This document shows, piece by piece, positions 12,138-25,416 of a stretch of 64,000 nt of DNA; positions within the stretch are counted from its first letter, which is position 1, and each line of letters begins with the position of its first letter. The notes beneath the pieces were generated by a model. That model was not told the origin of the DNA, searched no databases, and worked only from the letters and a program-made list of their open reading frames with translations. Made by a program: the position numbers and the translations under genes. The DNA comes from Clitoria ternatea (Eukaryota > Streptophyta > Magnoliopsida > Fabales > Fabaceae): contig CM075676.1 in NCBI GenBank assembly GCA_037962975.1, forward strand, positions 92,760,001-92,824,000. The letters are read 5' to 3'.

Positions 12138-12731
12138 ATGGCGGTAGCTTCTAGAAAATCAAGAACCCAAGTGCTTCGATCCCTTTCACCTTCTCCTAGA
12201 TTCTGCAATTCCCACTCTCACTCTTCCTCAGCTTTCGCCTCTTCAACCTCCAGCTTCGCTTCACGTTCCACCACCTTCTTTCACCGCCCCACCTCTCCCA
12301 CACGTGTCAACCTATGCGGTTCCTCTTCTTCCGCTTCCTCCGTCCGCTTCGCCCTCGACCGTTCCGTTTCTCCCAACCGCTCCATCTCCGTCACGCCTCG
12401 GACCACCGCTTCCAGACAGACTAACCCGCACCACCAGAAGCGTACCTGCATGTGCTCTCCTACCACGCACCCTGGCTCTTTCCGTTGCAGCCTCCACAAG
12501 AAGAACTTCGGTTCTCACGCGCTTGCCGCTCCGTACTCGCCCAACCGTCTCAACGCGCGCAGATCCGCGATGACGAACTCGCTCGTGAGAATTCGCGGCG
12601 TCGAGGGAGATCTCGTTAAGAGAGCTCTCGCCGCGTTGATTCGCCCTTCGTCGCATCAACAGAGAAGGCGAGGCGACTTTCATCCGAGACCTAGCAGGCT
12701 CTCTGTTATGTCTAAGGCACAGGATTCGTAA
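12138..12731 (+). CDS. Plant serine-rich protein, unknown function
   Basis: Single-exon gene of 197 codons. The protein starts MAVASRKSRTQVLRSLSPSP, is very rich in Ser, Arg, Pro and Thr for its first 95 residues, then has the conserved block CMCSPTTHPGSFRCSLHK (about 104-121). A basic tail contains SLVRIRGVEGDLVKRALAAL (about 147-166) and a further Arg-rich stretch. The CMCSPT-HPGSFRC block is the signature of the plant family annotated as serine-rich protein-related (Arabidopsis At5g25280-like), and the length is typical. The biochemical role is unknown. The two CxC/C cysteine pairs could bind metal, but that is a guess. The ORF is strikingly GC-rich compared with its AT-rich surroundings. 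Open frames on other frames and strands (12281-12683) are shadows caused by this composition. Start choice: first ATG after a pyrimidine-rich leader with a TATA box 90 bp upstream. It has no functionally linked neighbours. Confidence 0.85.
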   Translation: MAVASRKSRTQVLRSLSPSPRFCNSHSHSSSAFASSTSSFASRSTTFFHRPTSPTRVNLCGSSSSASSVRFALDRSVSPNRSISVTPRTTASRQTNPHHQKRTCMCSPTTHPGSFRCSLHKKNFGSHALAAPYSPNRLNARRSAMTNSLVRIRGVEGDLVKRALAALIRPSSHQQRRRGDFHPRPSRLSVMSKAQDS

Positions 12732-15048
12732 ACTGCGCTTTGGCGAATTGATAGTTTCACTCTTACAACTATGGCGGTGGAATCGTCGGCCCCAGATCCC
12801 GGCGAAGATGCTTAAAGATCCAACGGTTGCGCGGTGATTAGAAAATTGAACGAGGACTGATGATGCTAATGATGTGCTTCGTTTGTGTGTCTCTGTATAT
12901 AATATAGAACGTATATTTACCTGTGGCAGCCATTGATGGCCGTTCTTGGAGCTTCTGGACCTAATTTTATTAAAAACGATTTTGATTAAAAATTAAAAAT
13001 TAATAACATTACTGACTTAAAATTCAAAATTAAATTCCGTCAAAATTTTCCTTCATATCAAATCTCCGTCATCGTCCTTTAATTTCGTTGTTCAATTTCA
13101 CTTCTCTTGTCTTTTTCCTTTTCCTTTTATTTTTTTTGGTTCTAATTTATCTTTTACTTTTCGTTTTGATTTTCCTCCTCTTCATCGTGTCAAAACGTTT
13201 GTTGTAGACATTTCTGTGGTATGCGTTCGTCGTCCTTGTCTGTGCATTTCGTATGCTATATTTTCACTTTTTTTCTGTATATATACGTGTATTTCATGTG
13301 TTATATTTTCAATACTTTGTTCTGTATATACGCTTATAAGTATCTTTGGTGGTGTGATATATTAAATAATTTTGGTGTTTGATTTGCAGGGAATAGGATA
13401 TGATGACAGAGAACGGGATTTGGGGTCCAGTAACAGGATAAGGGTTGTGTTTAGAGTAAGATGGCAGTGATTCAGCATAATTGCTAATGGTTATGACGAT
13501 GGAGACCTCGAAGCTGTATCCCATTTTGTTCAGAGTGGCTGAAATGGTGAATCAAATTGTCGAATATGACGTCTGGCACAAGAAAATGACTTTATCCCCA
13601 ACTGAAGAAAAATTAGGTAGTGATTACTCAAGGACTGGGATAACATAACTCATTAACTTAATCCGCATAACTCAAAAATGGGATTGAAGTAATTTGAAAT
13701 TCAAAATCTGCGAAAATTGCTTTTTCATCTGTACTTTAGTTTGATTTTTGGTTTAATATTTTAAATTAGACCGACCTAAATTACATATATAGTACACTTT
13801 TTTTTATGTTTTATTTTATTTACCTTTTAAAAATTAATTTTATTTTGGTTTGATAAACTTTTAATTTGATGCTTTTTTTTTTATTAATGTATGTATTAAT
13901 GGATGATTTAAACGAGAATAATTCTTATTGTAAGAAATGGAAATACTAAGTTTGGCCTATATAATTTTATTTTTGTATAGATAATCAAGATTAAGAGTTA
14001 ATTGATAACCTCTATGCTCTTGTTATTCTAACTAAAGTCTTTAAGGTTCTAATTTTTTTTTTAAATGAAAGGATAATTTTAAAAATTAAGATTACAAATA
14101 ATTTAGTGTGATTTTTAAATTCTTTCGAAAGTCGGTTTGACACAGTCCTAAAGTCCAGAACAACTAACTAGCTTGAATTAAGTAGATAACCTATTTGTCA
14201 ACTATTTTTGAAACCTTATGGCTCAATCTAAAAAAAATGAAAATCTTATATAAACTCGGCTGCTATCTTACAAATAAAAAAAATATAATTAAGTATCTTC
14301 TAGGAGCCCCAAAAGAAAATTACAGAGAAGAAACTGAACAACGAAGGGACAAACTCTTCAAATCCTCTAACAAAATAGAACCTAAACCCCTAGGACAAAC
14401 CTGAAAAATCATATCACCACGAAATACAGAATGACCCACATCTACCAAAAACTTAGCATGACGATTTCCTTCACGAAAGATATGCTTAACCTAATTTTAC
14501 AATAACGGTTTTCTCCTCCTCCTTTGAACTACTTTCAAAGAATAATTTTTGTAACATAAAGACTTAAATATAACTTTTATCATTTATGTTTCAGGGTTTT
14601 AAGCCCCTCCAATAAGTTTTAAATTTTTCAACTAATTCCTAATTAACTTAACTAAATATAACATTATTTTCTTTCCTCTAACCAAACAACATTTTTCTTT
14701 TACCAAATATAACATCACCCTTTCCTCTAACCAAACCCACCACCCAGGTACCACCGTATACCACTACCACTACCATCATCCACCACCCAATGACTCTTAT
14801 CTCCATTTTGCAACACTCCATCATCCATTTCCCGTAACTCATCATGTGCACTCATCTCATTGGCTCTTTGGGTATGTTTGATAAAACTACCTATTAAGAT
14901 AAAACCAACTTAAAATTGGTAGCTGGGAAGTTGAAAATTGAAAGTTTATAACAAATAACTTATTTGATTAAATAAAAATATGTTTAATAAAACTAGTTGT
15001 AATTTACAACAAAACTTAAATTATACATTGAATTTTGTTAATCTAACC
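12732..15048. other. 3' flank and AT-rich intergenic DNA
   Basis: Includes the probable 3' UTR of the serine-rich gene (to about 12950). No further gene was recognised. TTTGCAGG at 13384-13391 looks like a 3' splice site, but no coding exon follows it. Around 14870-15040 two diverged copies of a GTTTGATAAAACTA-type phrase suggest an old small element. Confidence 0.5.
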
Positions 15049-16550
15049 TGTTGGAATCAAGCCTGGTTTGTAAAGGATTTGAAAATATGATTATCAATTA
15101 TCAGATCCTATGATTTGTTAATTACACACATTAAGACATTTAAATCAAATAAAGTCTGGTCATCTATTATCTAACTTGTTCAATTAAATGTTTAAGGATA
15201 TAAATATAAAATGCATAGGTTATAAATGAAATAAGGAATCCATCCATTAAAAAGTCTGCCTTGAGCCATGTAAGTTATTGCATGTCAAGTCTGCCTAGGA
15301 TTAAAAACAGCTTACGAACAAGCTCGTCTTAAGAAAAGTCTGATCCTAGAATAAAGCTCAAGAAGAGTATGATTCAAGCACGCCGTCCAGATTTTTGGAC
15401 AGCTAAAGTATACGCATTCTGAACTTAACACGCGTACTTGCCTCATCAATCAGACCCCTGACTTTTGAAGCAACAAGAACGTTACTTCAAAGCTTGCATC
15501 AACAAAGATTAAAGTTTATTTTGAAGATGCTTTGAATCACGTTCCTATCAAGAGAAACTGCTACCATCGAAAGAGGAAAGAAGACAAACCAGTGTAAGAA
15601 CCAAAGCTCGCATGGGAAGAAATCAAGGTAGTTGTTCTGTGTATTTTAGAAAAGCTGATGAAGATCAGTTTTTATGTCAGAAAGCTTACAGAAGGTCGAC
15701 TCTATATACTCTGCACATTTTAGTTGAAAGAAGAAAGCCAGCAGAAGGTCTTTTGCTCTGAAGCTCTCAACGAACATCATTTCAGTGCAAGCTCTGATGT
15801 TCCTCACACCAGACCTTTTGTTCTCATATCATCTTCAATGTGCAATGCTCACAACCTTCAACGGATTCACAATGGCTATCTCAAAGGCCTATATATATGA
15901 AGGGATCTCAGAACTTGAAGAAGTTAATGAGTCGAACGTCTCTAAGAATCATATTCACGAGAGCTTCTCTCTTTCAAGCTGTCAGTCTTAACTTTCTTCT
16001 ATACAACAAAGACTTTCTTTATTGTTCTGTTCTTAGCAAACCTTGGTGTTTGTCTTTCATACTTAGTGTATCAGTTCTTTATCTTGTATCTTTTGTATAC
16101 ACTAAGTCATCAGAAACACAAACATAAACTCGTTTTCAAATCCTTATTTGTGTAAAGGCTGGTGTATTGTCAGTCTAGTTTCTATTGGGAAATAATTGTT
16201 TGACCTGAAGAGACTTTTAAAAGAATACTTGGGATTGAGCCAGAAGTGACTTGTTGAAACAATACTTGGGCATAAGCCAGGAGTGACTGGAGTCAACAAT
16301 ACTTGTGGCACGGTCTGTGTTGTTGTGTAAAATGTGTTTTTACATAGTGGAAATCCTTCAAGTTTGAAGGGACTGGACGTAGCTTGAGCCGAAAGTGAAC
16401 CAGTATAAATTCTGTGTTCAATCTTTCTATCTCTGGTCTTATAAAGTTTGGTTTCAAAAGTCTGCTTGATTCACGCTTAAAAAGTTTCTAAGTTCCGCGT
16501 GAAAAGAGTCAAAGACTTATTCAACCTCCTTCTAAGTCCACTCTGAACCA
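15049..16550 (+). mobile_element. Solo Copia-type LTR
   Basis: Starts TGTTGGAATCAAGCC. It has a TATA-like CCTATATATATGAAGG near 15888, followed by a leader with GAACTTGAAGAAGTTAATGAG, and phrases AATACTTGGG(C/A)-AAGCCAG repeated around 16225-16300. Near the end comes TTATTCAACCTCCTTCTAAG, the conserved 3' block of many plant Copia LTRs. It ends about 16550 (ACTCTGAACCA). The length of 1.5 kb fits larger Copia families. The flanks TAACC (15044-15048) and TAATA (16551-16555) are only a partial match, so the last few bases are uncertain. No primer binding site or coding DNA follows, so it is read as a solo LTR. Confidence 0.55.
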
Positions 16551-19500
16551 TAATAACCGTTGAATAAACAAGTCTCATTGAGTAGATCATATGTGTGTAA
16601 ATTAGCTTTCCAAAAATGTCATATACTATTGAAATAAGCTCTTGATCCGGGATATGCCAACGACATATACAATCAACAAAATCGATGTACCCTACCAAAC
16701 TTACTAGCCATGTTGACGTATAATATGCAGACGTCGTATACCGATGTTGTTTAACCATTGATATGAATTAAAAGCCTTTTAAAAGATAACAGACAATGGG
16801 CCTAAAAGTAATCATTGTGTTTCGTACAACACATTGCCTATAAATAGTTTATCATTAATGTGTAAGGCGCATTTTTCTTGAATTACTGTATTTGTACATC
16901 GGCTTTTGCTCCGCCTTTACTAACTTAAGCAATGTAGAAGCTTTAAAGGTCCAACCCCAATTTGGTCTTGATTTGTCTGGTATGAGGGACAAAACTCCCG
17001 ATATGGATACTAAGTATATCTCTCTATACGTCTTGCATTGGTCAAGTACAGTATTATCTCTCTAAGTCCAATGAAGATCTAAGAGTCTTATCATAATTTC
17101 CTTTAGCTAACATATCGGTATCTCACGATGCGGGGTGAAATAGAGTGTCCTTTGTGAAGATAGTCCAATATCCAAGTCAATATTGAATAAATCAATATCA
17201 AAGTTGAAGCGTGGTTGTTGAACGTACTTTAATGAGGAGTAAATACACAGTATTTATAGACTCTAAGAGGTGAGAACGTCCTACGTGGAGTGTGCCAGTA
17301 CGAATTCCATAAAAGACAACTAAAACTGATACGACCATAGACATTGTTGACACCCTTTGTAGATATGAGGCCAATATGCCCCTAGAATATTTCATCCTCT
17401 CCCGAACTTTGGTCCCTTAGGACTCTGGTCGAGAGATTAATGTCGCGTGGGTTGCTTAAACACGTCTATGAACCAATATCATGCTCATATTAAGTTCTTT
17501 AAAGCTCTTTTGCAGGTTGAATATCATATGTTAGGGACATGTCAACTTTTTTGATATTAAACCTTGACAAATCTAAGTATAACTAAACAACTCATTTACA
17601 AATTAACTTAAACCAGTAAAATAAACTACAAAATTAATTTAAATCGCTACTCATAACCTTGGTAAAAATAACTTGGAATATTTCAAAATCATTTTAAATG
17701 AATAAATATCAGCATGATGGTAATATGTGTTGGAATGTAGTGAAACAAACTCTCAATCGGAAGTGTGATAGGGGTAAGGGAAATTAAACGGCCTTTGAGA
17801 TACGCAAGGGCCCTCTATAAGTCAATCAACTAATAAATTGATAAGAGAAATATATATATTTTAAAGAAAAGCATAGGTTTAATTTATTATGAGATACTAA
17901 CATAAATCTGGGAAAATTGTTCAGTGGTGCCACTGTCCTAGTTTATGAATTTGTGATATCAGCAAAGGCAAGGTCAAGCTTATGCCTGACGATGTTGCTC
18001 CATTCGTTTTCGACTAGAAAGCTTTACACGCTGAAACACTGAAAGGAAATTAGTCAAGATACCATGCGCAATAGAGAATTAATATATTTAGTGTCAAGAA
18101 TGGAGAAAAGAATCACCAATTGTATACATAAAATCACTATTTTTCTATTGTTTCCTAATATTTTCTAACAATGTTCTTCTAAAAATTATTGGGAGAGGAA
18201 GGTCGAGACCCCACGCTCACCCCACTCCATTCATCCTTACTTATAAGTTAAATTAACTTTCAAGTTAGAATATGTAGTCCATTTAAATTAAAATTTTTGA
18301 ATATCAAAAGAATAAAAAATTTGATACCCACCAACTTATGAGTTACCTCTTTACATATATTAGAGATAATTAGTTTAAGAACTTGTGCGATGCACAACTT
18401 GTTTTTCCACAGAAATATTGAAGTTAATCATTCAACTCAGATTATTTAATGTTGATAAAACATTTGATTCATTACAATAATATAAAAGATTCATAAGTGA
18501 TTGTTCATAACAATTAAACGATAGTCAACTATAAAATATTAAAAAAATAGATAATCAAGTTACATATATGCAATAGGGGAGAATAACCATGTAAATCTTT
18601 TGTATTATGAGTTCATTAATAGAAAATAAAAATAAATATTCCAATAAATTTTAAAGTTTTTGAAATAGCTGATGGAAATGTTCAAGCATTGTGATACTTC
18701 CGACATGATAAAAGGATGTTTGGTGGACAAACATTGTTTGATGTGATGATTTAACTTTCGGCCGCTAGAGCGATGCAATCCTAATGTATTTTTCCTTATG
18801 ATGTATTTGTTACAAACTATATATTTGCAATGCTTCAATTGTCAAATGTGTGACAATGTAATGCAAGGTTTTACCATGTTATTTGTATAAAATATTGTAG
18901 GAAATTTTTTGTATCATATTTAAAAATATAACAATTGGCATACCAAAACAATTTACATTATGACATGTGTATGAAACCATATAAAAACAATAATGCTATT
19001 CCAAATGGATAAAACAATAATTCCATAGAAATCCATTAACATTAAACAAAAAAGAGTATCCAAAAACAAAAATTAAAAACAAAAACAGAGCATGTGTTTT
19101 CCTATTTACACAAGAGTCAAGATATAAAAATTGATTTATACGAAAGATACAAAATAGATTTGGAGAAAACAAAATGAAAAAACAATGATCAACTCAATAA
19201 TAATGACTAAATAAAAAGAAAAGATTAGGTATTTCCTCTAAAATTCAGTGTATGTCCTATTAGAGACCACCCACTCCACTTTCACTTTGAAACCCATAAA
19301 AATTTCTTAACCACTAGCCACAACAATTTATCTAAATAAATTAAAAAAAATCAATGACATGCAAAAATATAGAAAGAGGTGGACCAAAGCAAACCACTAA
19401 CCATTTCATATTCCCTTTGAAACCCATAAAACAAGAAAGAACCAACGCTGAAATTAAATATTGATAAAGTCGTCATACACAAAAAGGTGAAAAATTCCAT

Positions 19501-20925
19501 GAATATTATAAAAAAGTCATTATACATAATTTTCTCAACCATTAAACTAAACTTAGATGTGATAACTATAACATGGAGTCTAACATAAAAATATTAATTC
19601 TCAAATAGTAGTTAATTCTCACCTAATGCAATCAAATAACATCTAGTAAGGTAAAAGTCACGTTAGACGTATAATGAGTTTTTTATAACAGTCTTCCTTA
19701 AAACAGGTGAATAAGAGAAAAAATTAGCAAAATCATACCGATAAAATGCATTAATTGATAGCCCTATCAAAAAGTTTCACCAAATAAAAAAAATTGAATG
19801 AAGCAAGTTAAACTCAAACTCAAACTAATGATATAAGACAATCATTTCTTCAACTGAAATTAAAGGAAAAAACAAAGGTAAAATAACATTTTCTGCAAGT
19901 AATATTTCTAATTATTACCCAACAAAATGTAAACAACCACGTCAAGAGAAGAAACTTAAAAAAGGAGAAGAAACATCTTAGCACACATTCCTAGCAATAC
20001 ACTTTCCATTTTTTTCCCTAAATAATAGAACCAATAGTGAAGTTTAACTCCATAGACTTTCATACCCATGTATGCCATATAGACGGGTCAATACTGGTAA
20101 AAAATACCATTAGCCCAACAAAATGTAATTTAAAAAAAAAACCATAGTAAATTATGTGGTCTAAGCTATAAAAGAAAGATTAAAACTTTAATTTTGATTA
20201 CCTAGGAGGAATTAACTAATTGTAATGAAGCATCGTACAATTTCTATATTAATATCATAATCAATCATCCAACAATAACATACATATACAAATTTATTAA
20301 ATTAAAAAAGAAAATTACAAATGAAAAAAATAAGGATGAGAAAGACACATGAGATCATGCTTTGATTTTGTTATCAAGCTCGTGGGAATTAAGTTTTTTC
20401 CTTGTCACAAGACTCTTGCTCTCTTCATGAATTTAACAATACACCCCATTTCACATTAAAATAACAATACAAATTCAATTCAAACTTTGAAAAAGAAAAC
20501 CCTATGTTGACTAAGAATTTAAAAGGTTAAGTTCTTTCAATAATCTATTTATTAATTGAGCTCCTATTTGAGTCTTTTGTGAATGACTCTACCTCAATCA
20601 CAACAACGAATATTGGCACAACCTTGAAATTTTGGAAAGAATGAAAGAGTGGGGAGAAATGTAAGAATATAAGAATTTAAACAGTAAGGTGGATAGCATT
20701 AAACCATGTAAACACATGAAAATGAGTGGAAGGAAAATAAACATTGGGTTTGAGCATAAGTTTTAAGCCACCCATTGCCATGGAAGTGAACCACATGCAT
20801 CAACCTTCCATATTTTGCTCCAATTTATTGCTTATGGGAAATAATAAATTAGAACCTAAGGAAACAAAAAACAAAGAGAAAATCCATATCCATTTGATAA
20901 ATCACAAATAATCAAAATATAAGTA
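16551..20925. other. AT-rich intergenic DNA, no gene recognised
   Basis: 16551-17530 is less AT-rich and has TE-like texture (for example GTACAACACATTGCC and CTCTCCCGAACTTTGGTCCC) but no recognisable protein or termini. 17530-20925 is AT-rich with only short chance open frames. A TTTGAAACCCATAAAA phrase occurs twice (about 19285 and 19420). Confidence 0.45.
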
Positions 20926-21066
20926 AAATGTATCATCTCATATGTCTTACCACCATCTTGTGTTGTTACTCATAAGCTTGACCCTCACCACTAACATCTT
21001 CGTTGTTGCTTTTCCATCACTATGACAACCTACTTATTTCTTTTAATCTCTTGGGGTCTACTTAAT
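20926..21066 (+). repeat. Diverged direct repeat, copy 1
   Basis: This 140-bp segment (ATGTATCATCTCATATGTC to GGGGTCTACTTAATGG) recurs at 21820-21957 with about one mismatch in five and small indels. Nothing coding is seen in either copy. Confidence 0.65.
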
Positions 21067-21405
21067 GGAACAATCTACAATCTAATCTAAGGGAAATATC
21101 ACACAAAAAATAAATTAGAAACTGAATTTGAGATGAAATGGATTTTGTATATCTAAAATAGTAACTAAACAACTATTACTAAACTTAATTTCAAGAATCA
21201 AGTTTGAGAAACAAATTATAAATTCACATTGTATCAAACTAAAACAAATTTTTGCATGATAATATATATAAGCAAATGGAACATACCAGAAAGAAAATAA
21301 TATTAATTTTACATAATCATTATAAGTTAAACAACTGTGCAAAATCCATTCTAAGTCATTGAAGTGACAAACCATGAAAATAAATCAAATTAATGTAAAG
21401 GAATG

Positions 21406-21600
21406 AACATCGAATGAAAATCACATAGAACCCAATTTTGTTCTCATTAAGGAACATATAATTAAAATCAAATAGAACTCTATTTTTCTCCAGTTAAGCA
21501 AGATTGAATGAAAATCATATAGAACCATATTTTTCTCAATTATGGAACATTAACTGAAAACTATATAGAACCTATTCTAATTTTTACCAAGGAAATTACA
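21406..21600 (+). repeat. Three diverged tandem units of about 60 bp
   Basis: Units share GAATGAAAATCA(C/T)ATAGAACC, then ATTTT-TCTC, AATTAAGG and AACAT. They are ordinary diverged tandem DNA between the two copies of the 140-bp direct repeat. Confidence 0.5.
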
Positions 21601-21819
21601 ATGGCAATGAAATACACATGCACCAGTTACCTAATTATTAGACAATTCAATGATAATAGGTATTGACCAACCACATTAACCACGGGTCCTCTGGGAGATC
21701 CCTCATTATCACCATGTTTTCTTTACAAAAGAGAGAATAACAACCATTAAAATAACTAAACATGAATAACAAAGGAAAGAGGGAAAAAAGAAATCAAAAA
21801 TCAGATTGAGAGAGAGTAA

Positions 21820-21957
21820 TGTACCATCTCATCTGTCTTACCACTACCTTCGTGTTGTTGCTTAAAAGTTTGATCCTCACCGTTGACATCTTCATTACTG
21901 TTTTGCTATAACAACCCATTTGTTTCCTTTAATCTCATGTGGTCTGCTTAATGAAAA
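21820..21957 (+). repeat. Diverged direct repeat, copy 2
   Basis: Second copy of the segment at 20926-21066, same orientation, about 890 bp downstream. The shared core contains TACCAC and CTTCGTGTTGTTG-like sequence and TTTGATCCTCACC. Confidence 0.65.
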
Positions 21958-24469
21958 CGAAAATGTGAGAGACGAAACTACGGACCATTTGGAAAAGTTG
22001 AAGCTGAGGAAAAGGAGTGAGGGAAGAAGCTTCATAAGTCTCTTGGTTCGGGTCGAAGTTATGCTTGCAAGTGTCATGGAGGAGTGAGAAGACAATGAAA
22101 ATGGTCTATTTTGGGGTTTGGGGATATGGGGAGAGTAATATTTTGTTTAAAATAAAATCAACCTCGTTAAAACAAAAACGTTAAATGTGAACCTTCATCT
22201 CCACCATAGTTATCCCTCCGATCATGAAATTGATCCACCGTTTCCACTACCATTGCTTCAGAAACCATCGATCCATAATTCAAAAGTCATCCACAACTAC
22301 CTTGCTTCCCCTTTATAGCGTTGCGAAGGGTGAGTGGTCTTGCAGACTTCAATGTGGAAGAAAAAGTTTACAAAGGGTGCTTTGTTCATTTTGTTGTGGT
22401 TAGGGATAAGTAATGAAAATGGTTACATAAGAGGTTGTTTTGTGTTGGCTGATTACAGGGTTTAGTAAATAGAGAGGAACAAAATTATTGAAGAACAAGG
22501 GGGAGAGAAACAATGAAAGTTTAGAAATGAGGGATGGAAAAGAAGAATGGTTTGGTAGAGTTGGAGACAATAAGGGTGGGTGACATTGAGCAATTCGAGG
22601 TGTGGGTGGAAAAGTGACATTAAGTCATAGTTATGATTCATTTAATAATAAAAGATAAGACAATCAATATAAAAAATAAAAAAGATTCATGTTGAATTCC
22701 ACTATATCTAAGCTGCTTTTTATAATATATTAAGATTGGATATGCATTTTTGTTCTTCTTTTCCCCTCCTATTCTTCCTCCTTCTTCCCATGCACGGTCA
22801 TCTTTTCCTTCCACTTCCTCTTTGCTTCCTTCCCAATTCTTAACAATTTGCATGTATTTTCTTTGCTCGTTTCCATTATCATCCATCATCTTTATTTACT
22901 TCATATACCTTTGGGTGATCCTTTGTTCTACGTTCTGGTTTCCTCCGGGTTTCTTGAAGTTCACAATCCCTTTTTCTGATTCGGTCAAGTCTGAGTACTC
23001 CAGTTTCTTGGCTGAAATCGCTTGTCCTTCTCTGCTAATGGAGAAGTTACCATCCTTATAACTTCTCCCTCATTTCCTCTTCTTTCTCTTCCTTTCTAAA
23101 CTTCTTCATCTGATGAGTAGTACGGGACAACAAACCAACACGAAATTCAATTTTTAATTGTGTTAATTCATTGATTATCAGCCCACTACAATCATCACTA
23201 GTTCTACGAATTCGTCTACAAAAAGACATACTCGCAGGTAGGGCCCTGTTCAGCAATTCAGGCACTTGCAGTGGTAATGGACCTCATTGAAATTTGAGAA
23301 CATTGAACAACCGAAAGTGGATAAGCAGATAAGGTTTGAGCACTCTAGAATGCGACGTGACAAACCCTTTTCTCTTTATCAACAGCTACATGTCACTATA
23401 TTATCATTTTGAATTCTTTTTCAACTTGATCTTCAACATCAATTATAACTAAGATGCCATTGTACCAAGACATGTGTTTACATATTTCTAAACTACTAAC
23501 TTTACGCAACACATTTTTCTATTTGAATTAAGTAAAATATAGTAATCTCCCTCGATACTAAATCGTTTTATGTCTTTGTAATTTTAAAATAGGTTCTATA
23601 AAATACATAAAGAATTTGTTGAAATTTGTATATTGCATGAATTTATTTATTTATTTCACACAAAGTAAGAAATATAATTAAAGGATAAGTTTTGGATTGA
23701 TGAGGGTGTGGAGTGGGTCCTTGTGTGTGTTTGGGAGTTAATGTGACAAGATCATGTGCACGTACCAGAAAAATCCATGGGGTGCTTCATCTTTGGACAC
23801 GAAGACGGTGTTTCTGTCGTCTTATTCCGCCTGTTAATTTGCACAGAGCAAGAGATTCGGATAATATAATTTATGTATTTTTTCATCAAACAAGTATATT
23901 TTTTTAAAAAAATAAAAAATAAACTTGCAATCTAGTCCCTGAACTAATGTTACACTTCCATGCAAGTTAGTTCTTGCTATGAAAGGGACGTTCAAAAAGT
24001 GCTTACCCATCACCTTAAGTGATAAATCACAAATTTATAAACTTTTATTACGTTATTAACTAAAAATGTTATGTTTTAAACTAAATTATTACTCTTTTAT
24101 TCTTTAAAAATACCTTTTTAATTTTTTCAAAGGAATAAAAAATGTAAGAATTTAAAGAGCTAGATAAAAAAATATTATATAAAAACTTTATTGTTATTAG
24201 ATTTTATACAACTGTATTATAATAAGAAAACTTTTAAATTTAGTTTGAAATAAAATACTCCTTAAATTTTATTATAGTTGATAAAATTTATAAATATTAA
24301 AAAATTTATTTACAAAAATAAAAATATATAATTTATTTTAATAATATAATTTATTATTAAGTATTTTATTCTAATACCCTAGTAAATTATTAATATATTA
24401 TTAAACTTTAAGACTCCCTATGTAGTATAGTACACTATTAATATAAATCATCTAATTATCTTTTCTTTT

Positions 24470-24655
24470 ATAATTAAATGAATGTGTGTCACCTTATAAT
24501 AAAGAATTAAAGTTAAATATTAAAAAACTATTTAATATATAAGAAAATTGTGAAAAATATTATAAAGAGGCAATGATAATGACGAAAGCATAAACGATCT
24601 CAAATTAAAAAAATCAATTAGTGATAATGACATAAAAAAAATTATTTTTTAGGAA
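24470..24655 (+). repeat. Long direct repeat, copy 1 of 2
   Basis: About 185 bp (AATTAAATGAATGTGTGTCACC onward, through AAAGAATTAAAG and ATTATAAAGAGG to CAAATTAAAAAAATC) is repeated in the same orientation at about 25050-25240 with roughly 80% identity by eye. It probably reflects an old local duplication of about 580 bp or the two ends of a decayed element. Confidence 0.55.
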
Positions 24656-25049
24656 AAAAGATCTCTTTTTTAGTCAAAGTAAAAAAGAGGATATGATTAA
24701 TTTAAATTAAAAATAATAGTATGTACTCATTTTTATTCTTAAAAAATGATATCTTATCTTTTAAAAAAATTAAAAAGTTGTTATATCATTATCTCTAATT
24801 TATTTTTAATTTGGAAACTTCATTGTCTTTTCCATTGTCTTCTCGATAGATATATGATAGCATTCACGTGAAATGCATTAAAACATGAAATAAAAAAATA
24901 AAGAAAGAAAACATGATAATGAGTAACTTGCATATACGTGAAAATAGTATTTACTCATTGTTTATATATTTTTTGTATTTAAAAATTTCCTTGTAATTAG
25001 TCTTAATTTGATAGAAAAACACGTAAAATATAAATCATTTAATTATTTT

Positions 25050-25240
25050 TAGTTAAATGAATAAGTGTCACCTTATGATAAAGAATTAAAGTCAAATATT
25101 GAGAAATTATTTGATACTTAGAAGATGATAAAAGAATTTATAAAGAGATAGTGATAATAACAAAAACAATGAGGAAAGTGATCCCAAATTAAAAAATCGA
25201 TTACAAATAATGATGTGACAATTTTCCAAAAATTATTGAG
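25050..25240 (+). repeat. Long direct repeat, copy 2 of 2
   Basis: Counterpart of 24470-24655, beginning GTTAAATGAATAAGTGTCACC and running through AAAGAATTAAAGTCAAATATT to CCCAAATTAAAAAATCG. Confidence 0.55.
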
Positions 25241-25367
25241 AGATAAAATATCATTTTTTTGTTTAATTAGAATGAAGTATATGCTATGATTTTTAATTTA
25301 AATTAATCATATCTTTGATTTAGTTTAGATGATTATGATTAACTGTTTTTATTTCTTAGTAGATACG

Positions 25368-25370
<3 letters not shown>

Positions 25371-25414
<44 letters not shown>
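25371..25414. repeat. (AT)n microsatellite
   Basis: About 22 uninterrupted AT dinucleotides. Likely length-variable. Confidence 0.95.

Positions 25415-25416
<2 letters not shown>

Noticed and set aside
12281..12683. Minus-strand and other-frame open frames in the serine-rich gene
   Set aside because: GC-rich composition removes stop codons in all frames; only the 12138-12731 frame has the family signature.
22638..23265. Several open frames of 69-103 codons
   Set aside because: Pyrimidine-rich low-complexity DNA open in both directions, without splice, promoter or family signals.
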